A stretch of 48,168 nucleotides of DNA from Plasticicumulans lactativorans (GTDB lineage: Bacteria; Pseudomonadota; Gammaproteobacteria; Competibacterales; Competibacteraceae), in NCBI RefSeq assembly GCF_004341245.1, contig NZ_SLWY01000026.1, positions 1 through 48,168 of the forward strand, given 5' to 3'. Numbering within the stretch: position 1 is the stretch's first letter; every line of letters starts with the position of its first letter. Below the pieces are notes generated by a model that ran no database searches, was not told where the DNA came from, and worked only from the letters and a program-made list of their open reading frames with translations. Shown in pieces: positions 10,586-18,456 of the stretch. The translations under genes were made by a program, and so were the position numbers.

Positions 10586-10637
10586 CCGCGCCCGCCTGCC
10601 GCAGCCTTCGACGGGAAGGCGCGGCAGGCGGGCGCGG
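10586..10637 (+). terminator. Large nested hairpin after thiC
   Basis: A 17-bp perfect stem (10586-10602 with 10621-10637) encloses a second GCCTTC/GAAGGC stem (10604-10609 with 10615-10620). It lies 5 bases past the thiC stop. There is no T-run. Confidence 0.65.
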
Positions 10638-10642
10638 GGGTG

Positions 10643-10669
10643 GCCGACCGCCCGGGAGGGGCGGTCGGC
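10643..10669. terminator. Second hairpin between convergent thiC and a glycine-zipper gene
   Basis: An 11-bp perfect stem (GCCGACCGCCC with GGGCGGTCGGC) around GGGAG. It lies between the thiC hairpin and the stop of the minus-strand gene ending at 10690, so it could serve either strand. Confidence 0.5.
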
Positions 10670-10689
10670 GCCGTCGACAGAGGCGGGAC

Positions 10690-11124
10690 TCAGTCGTCCC
10701 AGCCGCGCCGGTGCTTGTGGCGCCAGCCCGGCGGGTAACGCTCGACGTAGCGTTCGACGTACACCGTCCGCGGCGCGTAATAGACGGGCGGCGGCGGCGG
10801 CGTCACCACGCGGTAGTAGGGCCGCGGCGCGTAGTACACCGGCGGCGGCCCGTAGTAGCGGCGTTCGCTGTAGTAATAGGGGCGCCCGTACTCGACGCGG
10901 CGCACACGCGGTCCGTCGTCGGTGGCGATCGCCACACCGGCCATCGCGCCCACCGCGCCGCCGAGGATGGCGCCGTCGCGACCACCGACCTCGTTGCCGA
11001 GCGCCGCACCGACGGCGCCACCGAAGCCGCCGCCGATCATGGCGTCGGCCGTGTCGCCCGCACGGGCGGCGGCGGGCAGCATGAGCAGCGCGGCGAGCAG
11101 CCAGCCGATTCGTTTCGTGATCAT
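10690..11124 (-). CDS. Secreted glycine-zipper protein with Tyr/Pro-rich tail
   Basis: A 144-residue exported protein. The signal peptide MITKRIGWLLAALLMLPAAARA is followed by a glycine zipper (IGGGFGGAVGAALGNEVGG, then GAILGGAVGAMAGVAI, about residues 29-66) of the type that inserts in or packs against membranes. The C-terminal half is rich in Tyr, Pro and Arg and repeats PPVYYAPR twice. Its function is unknown. GGAGGT lies 7 bases before the ATG at 11124; the frame is open further upstream to 11256, but that start lacks such a site. It is a clear paralogue of the gene at 11518-11817 in the zipper part, while the tails differ. Confidence 0.85.
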   Translation of the reverse strand: MITKRIGWLLAALLMLPAAARAGDTADAMIGGGFGGAVGAALGNEVGGRDGAILGGAVGAMAGVAIATDDGPRVRRVEYGRPYYYSERRYYGPPPVYYAPRPYYRVVTPPPPPVYYAPRTVYVERYVERYPPGWRHKHRRGWDD

Positions 11125-11239
11125 CAGTGCACCTCCATCTGACCTGACCGTGCGCCGAGCGCCTTTCGCCCGCGGCTGCAACAGTCCCTGTCCAGGGTGA
11201 TTCAGGTTCCGTGCCAGTTGCCGGGCCAACCTGTCCCCA
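11125..11239 (-). other. Leader region of the glycine-zipper gene
   Basis: This stretch is open in the frame of the downstream gene but lacks a convincing start. I see no clear -35/-10 pair or repeat. It probably carries the promoter of the gene starting at 11124. Confidence 0.3.
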
Positions 11240-11383
11240 TCACTCATCGAGATCAAGCATGGCCTTGTAATCAGGTAGTTGCGCCTTTTCGCCGGGCACT
11301 GCGGTGGGCGTCACCGGAACAGCAAAACTGTCGCCGCTGGGCGACGGTCCTGTTGGGTCGGCGCGATTTTCCAAGGTAATCAT
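11240..11383 (-). CDS. Possible small protein, 47 residues
   Basis: A small open frame between the two glycine-zipper genes. It starts MITLENRADPTG and ends LPDYKAMLDLDE, reading like a genuine protein terminus rather than GC-rich noise. Only about 60 percent of codons end in G or C, clearly below the neighbours. No good ribosome site precedes the ATG at 11383, and the upstream gene's terminator lies only 38 bases away. It could be a real small acidic protein, a remnant of a larger gene, or chance. No family is recognised. Confidence 0.35.
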   Translation of the reverse strand: MITLENRADPTGPSPSGDSFAVPVTPTAVPGEKAQLPDYKAMLDLDE

Positions 11384-11420
11384 GGGGTTGTTGTGTTGCC
11401 AACAGGCGACAGTGGAGGCC

Positions 11421-11472
11421 GGACAAAACCCTGCCCGCAGAGGAGGGTGGTACCTCCCCCGGCGGGCAGGGT
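11421..11472 (-). terminator. Intrinsic terminator of the 11518-11817 gene
   Basis: Read on the minus strand, an 11-bp stem (11462-11472 with 11428-11438, ACCCTGCCCGC arm) is followed by TTTTGTCC. The loop contains a further GGAGG/CCTCC pairing. It lies 45 bases past the glycine-zipper stop. Confidence 0.85.
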
Positions 11473-11517
11473 GGGGCTGGCGTCGCCCCGTTCCCGTGGG
11501 GGAAGGGGGCGCCGGGT

Positions 11518-11817
11518 TCAGTCGTAGCGGTAGTAGCGCTTCCTGTAGTGCTTGGGCCGGCCGTGGTCGTGTTCGTAGACGTAACGGACCTCGCGGCGGG
11601 GCTCACGCCGGGGAGTGGTGATCGCCGCGCCGACGCCGCCGCCGACGGCACCGCCGAGGATGGCGCCGTTGCGCCCTCCGACCTCGTTGCCGATGGCGGC
11701 ACCGACGGCGCCGCCGAGGCCGCCGCCGATGGCGGCATCCAGCGTGCTGCCCGCGTGGGCCGGAAGCGCGATGGCACCGGCGAGGGCCAGTGTGGCGAGT
11801 GTTCGTTTCAGCATCAT
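11518..11817 (-). CDS. Secreted glycine-zipper protein, short paralogue
   Basis: A 99-residue exported protein. Signal peptide MMLKRTLATLALAGAIALPAHA, then a glycine zipper (IGGGLGGAVGAAIGNEVGG and GAILGGAVGGGVGAAI) nearly identical to that of the protein encoded at 10690-11124. The tail is short, basic and Tyr/Arg/His-rich. The start is ATG 11817 or the next codon (11814); CGGAG lies 5 or 8 bases upstream. It has its own terminator, so it is a separate unit. Function unknown; such proteins are often described as surface or envelope-stress antigens (17 kDa-like), which is only a resemblance here. Confidence 0.85.
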   Translation of the reverse strand: MMLKRTLATLALAGAIALPAHAGSTLDAAIGGGLGGAVGAAIGNEVGGRNGAILGGAVGGGVGAAITTPRREPRREVRYVYEHDHGRPKHYRKRYYRYD

Positions 11818-12133
11818 GCAATCTCCGTATTGATCGGCCCGGCTCTTGCTTTGTTGGTGTCGGGTAGCGCCGACAGCAGTGGCTGGGATCTCGGGGGTTG
11901 CGGCTTCCGATGCCCCGGGGAACAGCCCCGAACGCACCGGTTACCGGTTCTAAGGGGACTCAAGCACAAGATATGCCATGGTTGATTGCGCGCTGCATCC
12001 CACCCCCGGCGGGTCCGCACGGGCTTACAATGACCAAAAAGGAAGGGAGCATCATCGAAACGCCCCCGATTGCGGGCTTGACGGCCGCGCAGCCCGCGGG
12101 TTCGCGGCCCGTGCCGTTACGAGGTGAACCACC
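11818..12133. other. 316-base divergent intergenic region
   Basis: It lies between a minus-strand glycine-zipper gene and a plus-strand phosphoesterase gene and must hold both promoters. I see a tandem 7-base repeat (ACCGGTT at 11936-11942 and 11943-11949), a TACAAT box at 12026-12031 without a good -35, and a short frame (12030-12149, beginning MTKKEGSII) overlapping the phosphoesterase start. Nothing else is clear. Confidence 0.35.
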
Positions 12134-13150
12134 ATGCCCGATGACGTGAGTCTGCTCGATGCCGAGCCCACGGGGTTCGCGGGTGGCGCAGCCGAGGGTG
12201 CCGACGTGCCCGCCGATGCCACGCTGGAGCGCTTGCGCAGCCGTCTCGATCCCATCCACCTGCGCCAGCGGCTCGGCATGGAGTCCGCCCACGGCAAGGC
12301 CGTGTTCGGCTACGGCCGAACCTTCTTCCACCTGGAGAACTGGTACTCGATCCACGCGCTGATCCGGTTTGGCCTGCGCGCGCTCGGCCTCTACGCGCGT
12401 GGCGAGCGCAACGCCGCGGCGATCCGCGTCACCGCCAATACGGTGCGGCTGGCGGCGCTGCCGGCGGTCTTCGACGGTCTGCGCCTGCTGCATTTGACCG
12501 ATCTGCACCTGGATGCGCCGATCGCCTACAGCCACGCGCTGGTGCAGGCCGTGCTGGCCGCGCCGCGCGCCGAGTACACGCTGATCACCGGCGATTTCCG
12601 TTACCGCACGCACGGCGACTGGCAACTGGCGCTCGCGCGCCTGGCGGCGCTGCGCCCGCACCTGCCGGGGCCGGTCTACGCGGTCCTCGGCAACCACGAC
12701 AGCATCCGCATGGTGCCGGCGATCGAGGATCTCGACATCCGCCTGCTGCTGAACGAGAGCGTGCGGCTGGAGCGGGACGGCGCGCGCATCCACCTGGCCG
12801 GCATCGACGATCCGCATTACTTCTGCGCCGACAACTTCCACCGCGCGGCGCGCGACGTGCCGGTGGAGGAGGTCGCCATCCTGCTGTCGCATTCGCCCGA
12901 GACCTACTGGCAGGCTGCGCACTGCGGCTTCGACCTGCTGCTCGCCGGCCACACCCACGGCGGGCAGGTGTGCCTGCCCGGCGGGCTGGCCCTGATGACC
13001 AATGCCGACTGCCCGCGCGCCTACTGCCGCGGTGCGTGGCGTTACCGCGACCTGCAGGGCTACACCTCGACCGGTGCCGGCGCGTCGGTGGTGCCGGTGC
13101 GTTACAACTGCCCGCCCGAGGTCGTGGTGCACACGCTGCGGCGCGGCTGA
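12134..13150 (+). CDS. Calcineurin-like metallophosphoesterase (YkuE-like)
   Basis: A 338-residue dinuclear-metal phosphoesterase. The metal-binding motifs run in order: DLH (Asp123, His125), GD (Asp154), GNHD (Asn187, His188), SH (His253) and GHTHGGQ (272-278). The GHTHGGQ form links it to YkuE/LpxG-type proteins that act on lipid-linked or membrane substrates, but the substrate cannot be read from sequence. The roughly 115-residue N-terminal part has no signal peptide or clear membrane span, unlike typical YkuE. It contains an aromatic block (FGYGRTFFHLENWYSIHAL). GAGGTG precedes the ATG at 12134. It converges with the EF-G-like gene. Confidence 0.85.
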   Translation: MPDDVSLLDAEPTGFAGGAAEGADVPADATLERLRSRLDPIHLRQRLGMESAHGKAVFGYGRTFFHLENWYSIHALIRFGLRALGLYARGERNAAAIRVTANTVRLAALPAVFDGLRLLHLTDLHLDAPIAYSHALVQAVLAAPRAEYTLITGDFRYRTHGDWQLALARLAALRPHLPGPVYAVLGNHDSIRMVPAIEDLDIRLLLNESVRLERDGARIHLAGIDDPHYFCADNFHRAARDVPVEEVAILLSHSPETYWQAAHCGFDLLLAGHTHGGQVCLPGGLALMTNADCPRAYCRGAWRYRDLQGYTSTGAGASVVPVRYNCPPEVVVHTLRRG

Positions 13151-13237
13151 GCCCGCGCCTCGCAAGCCGCGGCGGGCGGCGCGGCGTCGTGCGGGCTGCC
13201 GTCGTGCCGTCCGTACCGGGCCGCCGGCGCGGGCGCT

Positions 13238-15286
13238 TCAGGCGTCCTCGCCGGCCGTCGGCTTGTACTGCGCGCACAGCGCCTTCTGCAGGTTCGGCGG
13301 CACCACCTCGTAGTGGGCGAACTCCAGCGTGTAGGAACCGCTGCCGGAGGTCATCGCCTTGAGCATCGACGGGTAGTCGTCGAGTTCGCCGAGCGGCGCC
13401 TGGGCGCTGACGGCGACGCGTCCGCGCGCCAGCATGCGCGTGCCGAGGATCCGCCCGCGCCGGCCGGAGAGATCGCCGGTGATGGTACCGACCGCCTCCT
13501 GCGGGATCTGCACGTCGAGGTTGACGATGGGTTCGAGCACCTTGGGGCCGGCGGCGCGTACCGCGGCGAGGAAGGCTTCGCGTCCGGCGGTGGCGAAGGC
13601 GACCTCCTTGGAGTCGACCGGGTGGTGCTTGCCGTCGTACACGGTCACGCGCAGGTCCTGCAGCGGGTAGCCGGCGATCGCGCCGGTGGCCAGCGCCTCG
13701 CGCACGCCTTTTTCCACCGCCGGGATGAACTGCCCGGGGATCACGCCACCGACCACGGCGTCGACGAACGCGAAGCCCTCGCCGCGCGCCAGCGGCTCGA
13801 TGCGCAGGTAGACCTCGCCGAACTGGCCGGCGCCGCCGGTCTGCTTCTTGTGCCGGTGGTGGCCTTCGGCGCTGCTGGAGATGGTCTCGCGGTAGGCGAT
13901 GCGCGGCGGGCGGGTGTCGACCTCCAGCCGGTAGCGTTCCTTCATCTTCTCGAGCGTCACCCGCAGGTGCAGCTCGGAGAGCCCGCGCAGCACGGTTTCA
14001 CGCGTGGCCGGGTTGTGCTCGAGCGCGAGGCAGGGGTCCTCCTCCAGCAGCTTGTGCAGTGTGTCGGCCAGGCGCTGCTCGTCGTTGCGGGTGCGCGCGG
14101 CGATCGCGAGGCCCGCCAGCGGCACCGGGAAGTGCGAGGGCGCGAGGTGCAGGTAGTCCTCGTCGTGCGAGTCGTGCAGCACCGCGTCGCGGTGGATGTC
14201 GTCGACCTTGGCCACCGCGCAGATATCGCCCGGGACCGCGCCGGTGATCTCGGGGTGCTCCCGGCCGAACAGCGCGAACAGGTGCCCGACCTTGAACGGT
14301 TTGCGCGCGTCGCCGATGAACAGCTGGCTCGCCGGCGTCAGCGTGCCCTGGTGCACCCGCATCAGCGCGAGCTTGCCGACGAAGGGGTCGATCAGCACCT
14401 TGAAGACGTGCGCGACCACGTGTTGCGCCGGGTCGGGGGCGACCGCGTACGGCTGCGCCGCGTCACCCTCGCCGATCAGGAACGCGGGCGGGTTGCCCTC
14501 GCTGGGGCTGGGGGCGAGCCGGGCGAAGACGTCGAGCAACTCGCGCACGCCGGCGCCGCTGCGTGCCGAGACGAAGCACACCGGGATCAGGTGGCCCTCG
14601 CGCAGCGCCTGCTCGAACGGCGCATGCAGCTGCTCCGGGGCGAGCTCCTCGCCCTGTTCGAGGTAGAGCGCCATCAGCGCCTCGTCGACCTCGACCACCT
14701 GGTCGATCAGCGCGGTGTGGGCGTCGGCGACGCTGGAGAAGTCGCTGTCGCCCGCGGGGTTGAAGAAGCAGTCCACCACCGCGGTGGCAGCGCGCGCCGG
14801 CAGGTTGATCGGCAGGCATTCGCGGCCGAAGGTGTCCTGCAGCGCAGCGAGCAGGCCGGGCAGGTCCACGCCTTCGGCGTCGATGCGGTTGACCACCAGC
14901 AGCCGGCACAGCCCGCGCTCGGCGGCGCGTTCCATCATGCGCACCGTCACCGACTCGATGCCCGCCTGCGCGTTGACCACCACCGCGGCGGTTTCCACGG
15001 CCGGCAGCACCGCCACCGCCTGGCCGAGAACGTCGGGGAAGCCGGGGGTGTCGATCAGGTTCACATGGCAGCCGTCCCAGTCGAAGTTGACCAGGGCGGC
15101 ATCGAGCGAGTGGCCGTGGGCCTTTTCGAGCGTGTCGAAGTCGGTGACGGTGCTGCCCTTTTCCACCGTGCCGGCGGAGGGGATGCGCCCGGCGGCGAGC
15201 AGCAGCGCCTCGGTCAGGGTGGTCTTGCCGCTGGCGGCGTGGCCGACCAGGGCGATGTTGCGGATGTCGTGGGTGGAATGCGCCAT
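13238..15286 (-). CDS. EF-G-like translational GTPase
   Basis: A 682-residue member of the elongation factor G-like family, distinct from canonical FusA. GTPase motifs: G1 GHAASGKT (15-22), G3 DTPGF (79-83) and G4 NRID (133-136). Domains II to V follow, with the EF-G signature region GHHRHKKQTGGAGQFGEV and a domain V ending in TSGSGSYTLEF. The switch I RGITI of true EF-G is absent, with GHSLD in the corresponding region. The cellular role of these paralogues is not settled; some promote ribosome recycling or antibiotic tolerance. The ribosome site is weak. The gene converges with the phosphoesterase and is downstream of the 15389-16393 gene on the same strand. Confidence 0.9.
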   Translation of the reverse strand: MAHSTHDIRNIALVGHAASGKTTLTEALLLAAGRIPSAGTVEKGSTVTDFDTLEKAHGHSLDAALVNFDWDGCHVNLIDTPGFPDVLGQAVAVLPAVETAAVVVNAQAGIESVTVRMMERAAERGLCRLLVVNRIDAEGVDLPGLLAALQDTFGRECLPINLPARAATAVVDCFFNPAGDSDFSSVADAHTALIDQVVEVDEALMALYLEQGEELAPEQLHAPFEQALREGHLIPVCFVSARSGAGVRELLDVFARLAPSPSEGNPPAFLIGEGDAAQPYAVAPDPAQHVVAHVFKVLIDPFVGKLALMRVHQGTLTPASQLFIGDARKPFKVGHLFALFGREHPEITGAVPGDICAVAKVDDIHRDAVLHDSHDEDYLHLAPSHFPVPLAGLAIAARTRNDEQRLADTLHKLLEEDPCLALEHNPATRETVLRGLSELHLRVTLEKMKERYRLEVDTRPPRIAYRETISSSAEGHHRHKKQTGGAGQFGEVYLRIEPLARGEGFAFVDAVVGGVIPGQFIPAVEKGVREALATGAIAGYPLQDLRVTVYDGKHHPVDSKEVAFATAGREAFLAAVRAAGPKVLEPIVNLDVQIPQEAVGTITGDLSGRRGRILGTRMLARGRVAVSAQAPLGELDDYPSMLKAMTSGSGSYTLEFAHYEVVPPNLQKALCAQYKPTAGEDA

Positions 15287-15388
15287 GCTCGCGGCCTGCC
15301 TCGTGCGGTCTGGAAGGTGTGCACGAGTATAGGGACCGCCTCCGCCGGGCGTGGCCGCCGCCGCGGCGCCCGGCGCCTTCGGCGCGGC

Positions 15389-16393
15389 TCAGTACTTGTC
15401 GAAGGGCGTGCGCCGCCACGCGTTCGAGCGTTCCAGCCGGTCGGTCAGCAGCGGACTGTTGATGTACTTGACGTCGAAGCGCACGTCGTCGGGGATGATC
15501 GCTTCGAGCGACCTGGCGCTGTAGGGTGAGATGCCGAGCAGTTCGATCTGCACGTACAGCCACTGCCGGTCGAGGTCGGTGAGCGCCTTCTTGCCGTACT
15601 CGTAGAGCGTATCCAGGTCGAGTTCGTCGCTGGACTTGTTCATCGTCGTGGCGGCGTCCTTCTGCAGCGGGCGGTTGGAGTGCTGGCGCAGCGCCTGGCC
15701 CTGGTACACCGGCTTGCCGGTCTTCGATTTGTCCGCCGGGATCAGCACCTTGAGGCCCTTGCGCAGATCCGCCTTCGAGCCGAGCAGGGCGTCGATCTCC
15801 TTCAGCGCGCCCGCGACCCGTTCGAGCGCACCGAGGTCGCGCAGGTACAGGTACATGGCGGCGGTCTGGTAGCAGGCCGCGGCGAACGCGGCGCAGGTGA
15901 TGCCGCGCAGCTTGCTGAGGGGTGCCCTGGTGTGTGCCCGCTGCACCCACTTCAGCAGGCGCGCCAGGGCGGTGAAGTCGAACGGGATCTCGCCGAGGTC
16001 GGCGGTCGCGCGCATGCCCTGGAAGCGGTTGGCCAGCGGGGCGGCGTCCTTGCCGAGGTCCTTGGTGCCGGGGTAGCTGCCGTAGGGGGTGGCGCTGGCC
16101 TCGACCCCCCAGATGGCCGCGATCCGCGCCGCCTCCTGGCGCAGCACCTCGTTGACCGGCGCTACGTGCAGGAAGCCCGAGACCTTGCCGTACTCCGCAT
16201 ACCCCGCCTCCGGGGTGAACTCGACGCCATCGTTGCCGGCGTGGATGAAGCCGGCGCTCGCCTTGCCGCGCGGGTTGTCCTTGGCGGTGAAGTAAAGCGT
16301 CAGGTGCAGCGTCGCGCCCTTCTTCGGCGGGTAGTAGCAGATCACCAGATCACCGGTGCTGAACTGCTTGATGCTGTCGGTCAACTTGGCCAT
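15389..16393 (-). CDS. Unknown protein, possible permuted papain-like (YiiX/LRAT-type) hydrolase
   Basis: I do not recognise this 334-residue protein with certainty. It starts with TGDLVICYYP (13-22) and LHLTLYF (29-35), and later has LRGITCAAFAAACYQ (162-176). An N-terminal GD-x-V strand, then a His on a strand, then a distant Cys at the head of a helix (here His30 or His51 and Cys167) is the order seen in permuted NlpC/P60 (YiiX/LRAT-like) amidases or acyltransferases. No signal peptide is visible, so it is likely cytoplasmic. The C-terminal 120 residues (lysine-rich, then SPLLTDRLERSNAWRR) match nothing I know. GGGAGGGG precedes the ATG. Possible operon with the EF-G-like gene 102 bases downstream. 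Confidence 0.7.
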   Translation of the reverse strand: MAKLTDSIKQFSTGDLVICYYPPKKGATLHLTLYFTAKDNPRGKASAGFIHAGNDGVEFTPEAGYAEYGKVSGFLHVAPVNEVLRQEAARIAAIWGVEASATPYGSYPGTKDLGKDAAPLANRFQGMRATADLGEIPFDFTALARLLKWVQRAHTRAPLSKLRGITCAAFAAACYQTAAMYLYLRDLGALERVAGALKEIDALLGSKADLRKGLKVLIPADKSKTGKPVYQGQALRQHSNRPLQKDAATTMNKSSDELDLDTLYEYGKKALTDLDRQWLYVQIELLGISPYSARSLEAIIPDDVRFDVKYINSPLLTDRLERSNAWRRTPFDKY

Positions 16394-16473
16394 GCGCCCC
16401 TCCCGTCAGACGCGCTGCCGTGGCCGCGCGGGATTGCCGGCCACCGTCGCAGCAGTCTAGCGCCGCCGCGGCG

Positions 16474-17574
16474 CTATTTCGGCAGCCGGCCGACGACGCC
16501 CTCGACGAAGTAGTTCATCTTCAGCAGTTCCTCGTCGGTCAGCGTGCTGCCGGCGCCGATCACCTGCCGGCCGGCCTGGTCGAACAGCGGCCCCTGGAAG
16601 GGCTGCAGGGTGCCGTCGATGATCGCCTGCTGCTGCTCGCCGACCTGGGCGGCCACGTCGGCCGGCACCGCCGCGCTGAGCGGGGCGAGCGCGACCATGC
16701 CGTCCTTGATCCCGCCCCAGACGTTCTCCGAGACCCAGCGGCCCTCGAGCACCGCGGCGGTGGTGCGGGTGTAGAAGCTCTCCCAGTGGTGGGTGACCGC
16801 GGTCAGGTGGGCGTGCGGGGCGAAGCGCGACATGTCGGAGTGGTAGCCGATCGCGTACCTGCCCCTGGCTTCGGCGGCCTGCACCACGGCCGTGGAATCG
16901 GTGTGGTGGGTGACGAGGTCGGCCCCCTGCGCCAGCAGCGCGTCGGCGGCATCGCGCTCCTTGGCGGGATCGAACCAGGCGTTGATCCACACCACCCTGA
17001 CCTGTGCGTCGCGATTGACGCTGCGCAGGCCGCGGGTGAAGGCGTTGATGCCCATCACCACCTCGGGGATCGGGAAGGCCGCGACGTAGCCGATGTTGCC
17101 GGACTTGCTCATGCGGCCGGCGACGATGCCGGCGAGGTAGCGCCCCTCGTAGTAGCGCCCGGCGTAGACGCCGACGTTCTTGTCCTGCTTGTAGCCGGTG
17201 GCATGTTCGAACACGACCCTGGGGAACTGTCGCGCGATCCGGATCGTCGGGTTCATGTAGCCGAAGGTGGTGGTGAACACGAGTCCGGCGCCGTCGGCCG
17301 CGAAGTCGCGGATCACGCGCTCGGAGTCGTTGCCTTCGGGCACGTTCTCGGCGTAACGCACCTGCACCTTGTCGCCGAAGGCCGCCTCGATCGCCCGGCG
17401 CCCGAGGTCGTGCTGATAGGTCCAGCCGGCTTCGCCGATCGGGCTCACGTAGACGAAGCCGATCTTCAGCGGCAGCGACGGCTTGACGTTGTCGGCACGT
17501 GCGAGCACCGGCGCCAGCGCGGCGAGCGTGCCGGCGGAGACGCCGGCGATGAGCAGACGGCGGCGGGTGAGCAT
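16474..17574 (-). CDS. BMP-family ABC transporter substrate-binding protein (Tat signal)
   Basis: A 366-residue periplasmic binding protein of the BMP/Med family, which captures nucleosides or related small molecules. The N-terminus has a twin-arginine signal (TRRRLLIAGVSAG), so it is probably exported folded. Family landmarks: KIGFVYVSPIGEAGWTYQHD, GLVFTTTFGYM, FEHATGYK and GRYYEGRYLAGIVAG. The ligand is not deducible. No permease or ATPase gene is adjacent, so it is an orphan receptor that must use a transporter encoded elsewhere, if any. GGAGG lies 12 bases before the start. Upstream is a MarR regulator on the same strand, which might control it. Confidence 0.9.
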   Translation of the reverse strand: MLTRRRLLIAGVSAGTLAALAPVLARADNVKPSLPLKIGFVYVSPIGEAGWTYQHDLGRRAIEAAFGDKVQVRYAENVPEGNDSERVIRDFAADGAGLVFTTTFGYMNPTIRIARQFPRVVFEHATGYKQDKNVGVYAGRYYEGRYLAGIVAGRMSKSGNIGYVAAFPIPEVVMGINAFTRGLRSVNRDAQVRVVWINAWFDPAKERDAADALLAQGADLVTHHTDSTAVVQAAEARGRYAIGYHSDMSRFAPHAHLTAVTHHWESFYTRTTAAVLEGRWVSENVWGGIKDGMVALAPLSAAVPADVAAQVGEQQQAIIDGTLQPFQGPLFDQAGRQVIGAGSTLTDEELLKMNYFVEGVVGRLPK

Positions 17575-17796
17575 CGGGTGAGATCCTCCATGGAGCGTGA
17601 CGGAAAGCGTCCGCTGCGATGATAGGGCCTGGCGGGGGCGGCCGGTGCATCGGCGTTCGCCTTCACCCGATGCGCCTGCAGGTCCGCGGGGCCTCGCGGT
17701 GGCAGCGCGTGGTCGCAGCCGGCCGGTGCCGCGGCCCGCACGCGCGCAGGGGCATCGCTGCGGCCGGGCGGCCGCCGCGCGGTCCGGCGTCGGTAA

Positions 17797-17819
17797 CGGC
17801 CACGGGCACGCCGTGGCCG
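17797..17819 (-). terminator. Hairpin downstream of the MarR gene
   Basis: A perfect 9-bp stem (CGGCCACGG with CCGTGGCCG) around GCACG, 13 bases past the MarR-family stop. No T-run follows. The rest of the gap 17575-17796 is GC-rich and shows nothing else I can name; the promoter of the BMP gene should be there. Confidence 0.5.
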
Positions 17820-17832
17820 CAGGGGAGGGCGC

Positions 17833-18306
17833 CTACTCGGCGTTGGCGAGCATGCGCCGCAGCAGGCTTTTCAGGAGATCGTGCTCCTCGCGCGAGAAGC
17901 CGCGCAGGTGCTGGTTGAGCGCGCGGCAGGCGACCCCCGGCAACTGGGGCGCCAGCGCACGGCCGGCCGCGGTCAGCCGCAGCTTGACCACGCGGCGGTC
18001 GTCGCCGCTGCGCTCGCGGGCGATCAGCCCCTTGTCGGCGAGGCGATCGAGCATGCGCGTCATCGAGCCGGTGTCGGTGTTCGAACAGCGGCAGAGTTCA
18101 CCCGCGGTTTCGGCGTAGCCGTTCGCGAGGTGCATCAGCACCATCCATTGGGCGGCGGTGATGTCGAATGCGGTCGCCTCGGCATCGATGGCGGCGAGCA
18201 GGCGGGCGCGCACCTGGGCGATCAGGAAGCCGACGCTTTCCTCGATGCGGAAGTCGTCGCTGTGATAGAGCGGTTGGGAAGCGGAGTGCGCGGTAGCCGC
18301 AGGCAT
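17833..18306 (-). CDS. MarR-family transcriptional regulator
   Basis: A 157-residue winged helix-turn-helix repressor-type protein. The DNA-binding region is TAGELCRCSNTDTGSMTRML followed by the wing RERSGDDRRVVKLRLTAAG (about residues 70-115). MarR proteins act as dimers and usually respond to phenolic or other small ligands, repressing themselves and neighbours; the ligand is unknown. Two Cys residues in the recognition region (LCRC) could make it redox-sensitive, which is speculation. The ATG at 18306 fits an AGGGAC site and the strong promoter 35 bases upstream; longer frames to 18438 run through that promoter. Likely targets are itself and possibly the BMP gene downstream. Confidence 0.92.
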   Translation of the reverse strand: MPAATAHSASQPLYHSDDFRIEESVGFLIAQVRARLLAAIDAEATAFDITAAQWMVLMHLANGYAETAGELCRCSNTDTGSMTRMLDRLADKGLIARERSGDDRRVVKLRLTAAGRALAPQLPGVACRALNQHLRGFSREEHDLLKSLLRRMLANAE

Positions 18307-18340
18307 GGCCGGGGTCCCTGTTGCTGCAACGTGGGCGACA

Positions 18341-18368
18341 AATATACTGCCTGGGCAGATGATGTCAA
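18341..18368 (-). promoter_or_regulatory. Sigma-70 promoter of the MarR gene with operator-like repeats
   Basis: Minus strand: -35 TTGACA (18363-18368), 16-base spacer, -10 TATATT (18341-18346). This is one of the best sigma-70 matches in the window. The spacer holds CTGCC-CA-GGCAG, and the flanks have near-matching GACAAATA and TATTTGAC arms, consistent with an autoregulatory MarR operator. Confidence 0.75.
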
Positions 18369-18456
18369 TGCAGATGTCTATTTGACAACGACATGCCCGC
18401 TCCTCGCGCCGGCAGGGAACGGGCGCCGGCCACGCCATCCGCCGTCGCGTTCCGGT

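Noticed and set aside
12030-12149. Leader frame starting MTKKEGSII before the phosphoesterase
   Set aside because: It has no ribosome site, overlaps the phosphoesterase start and has no protein-like features beyond its first residues. It is noted in the intergenic entry only.
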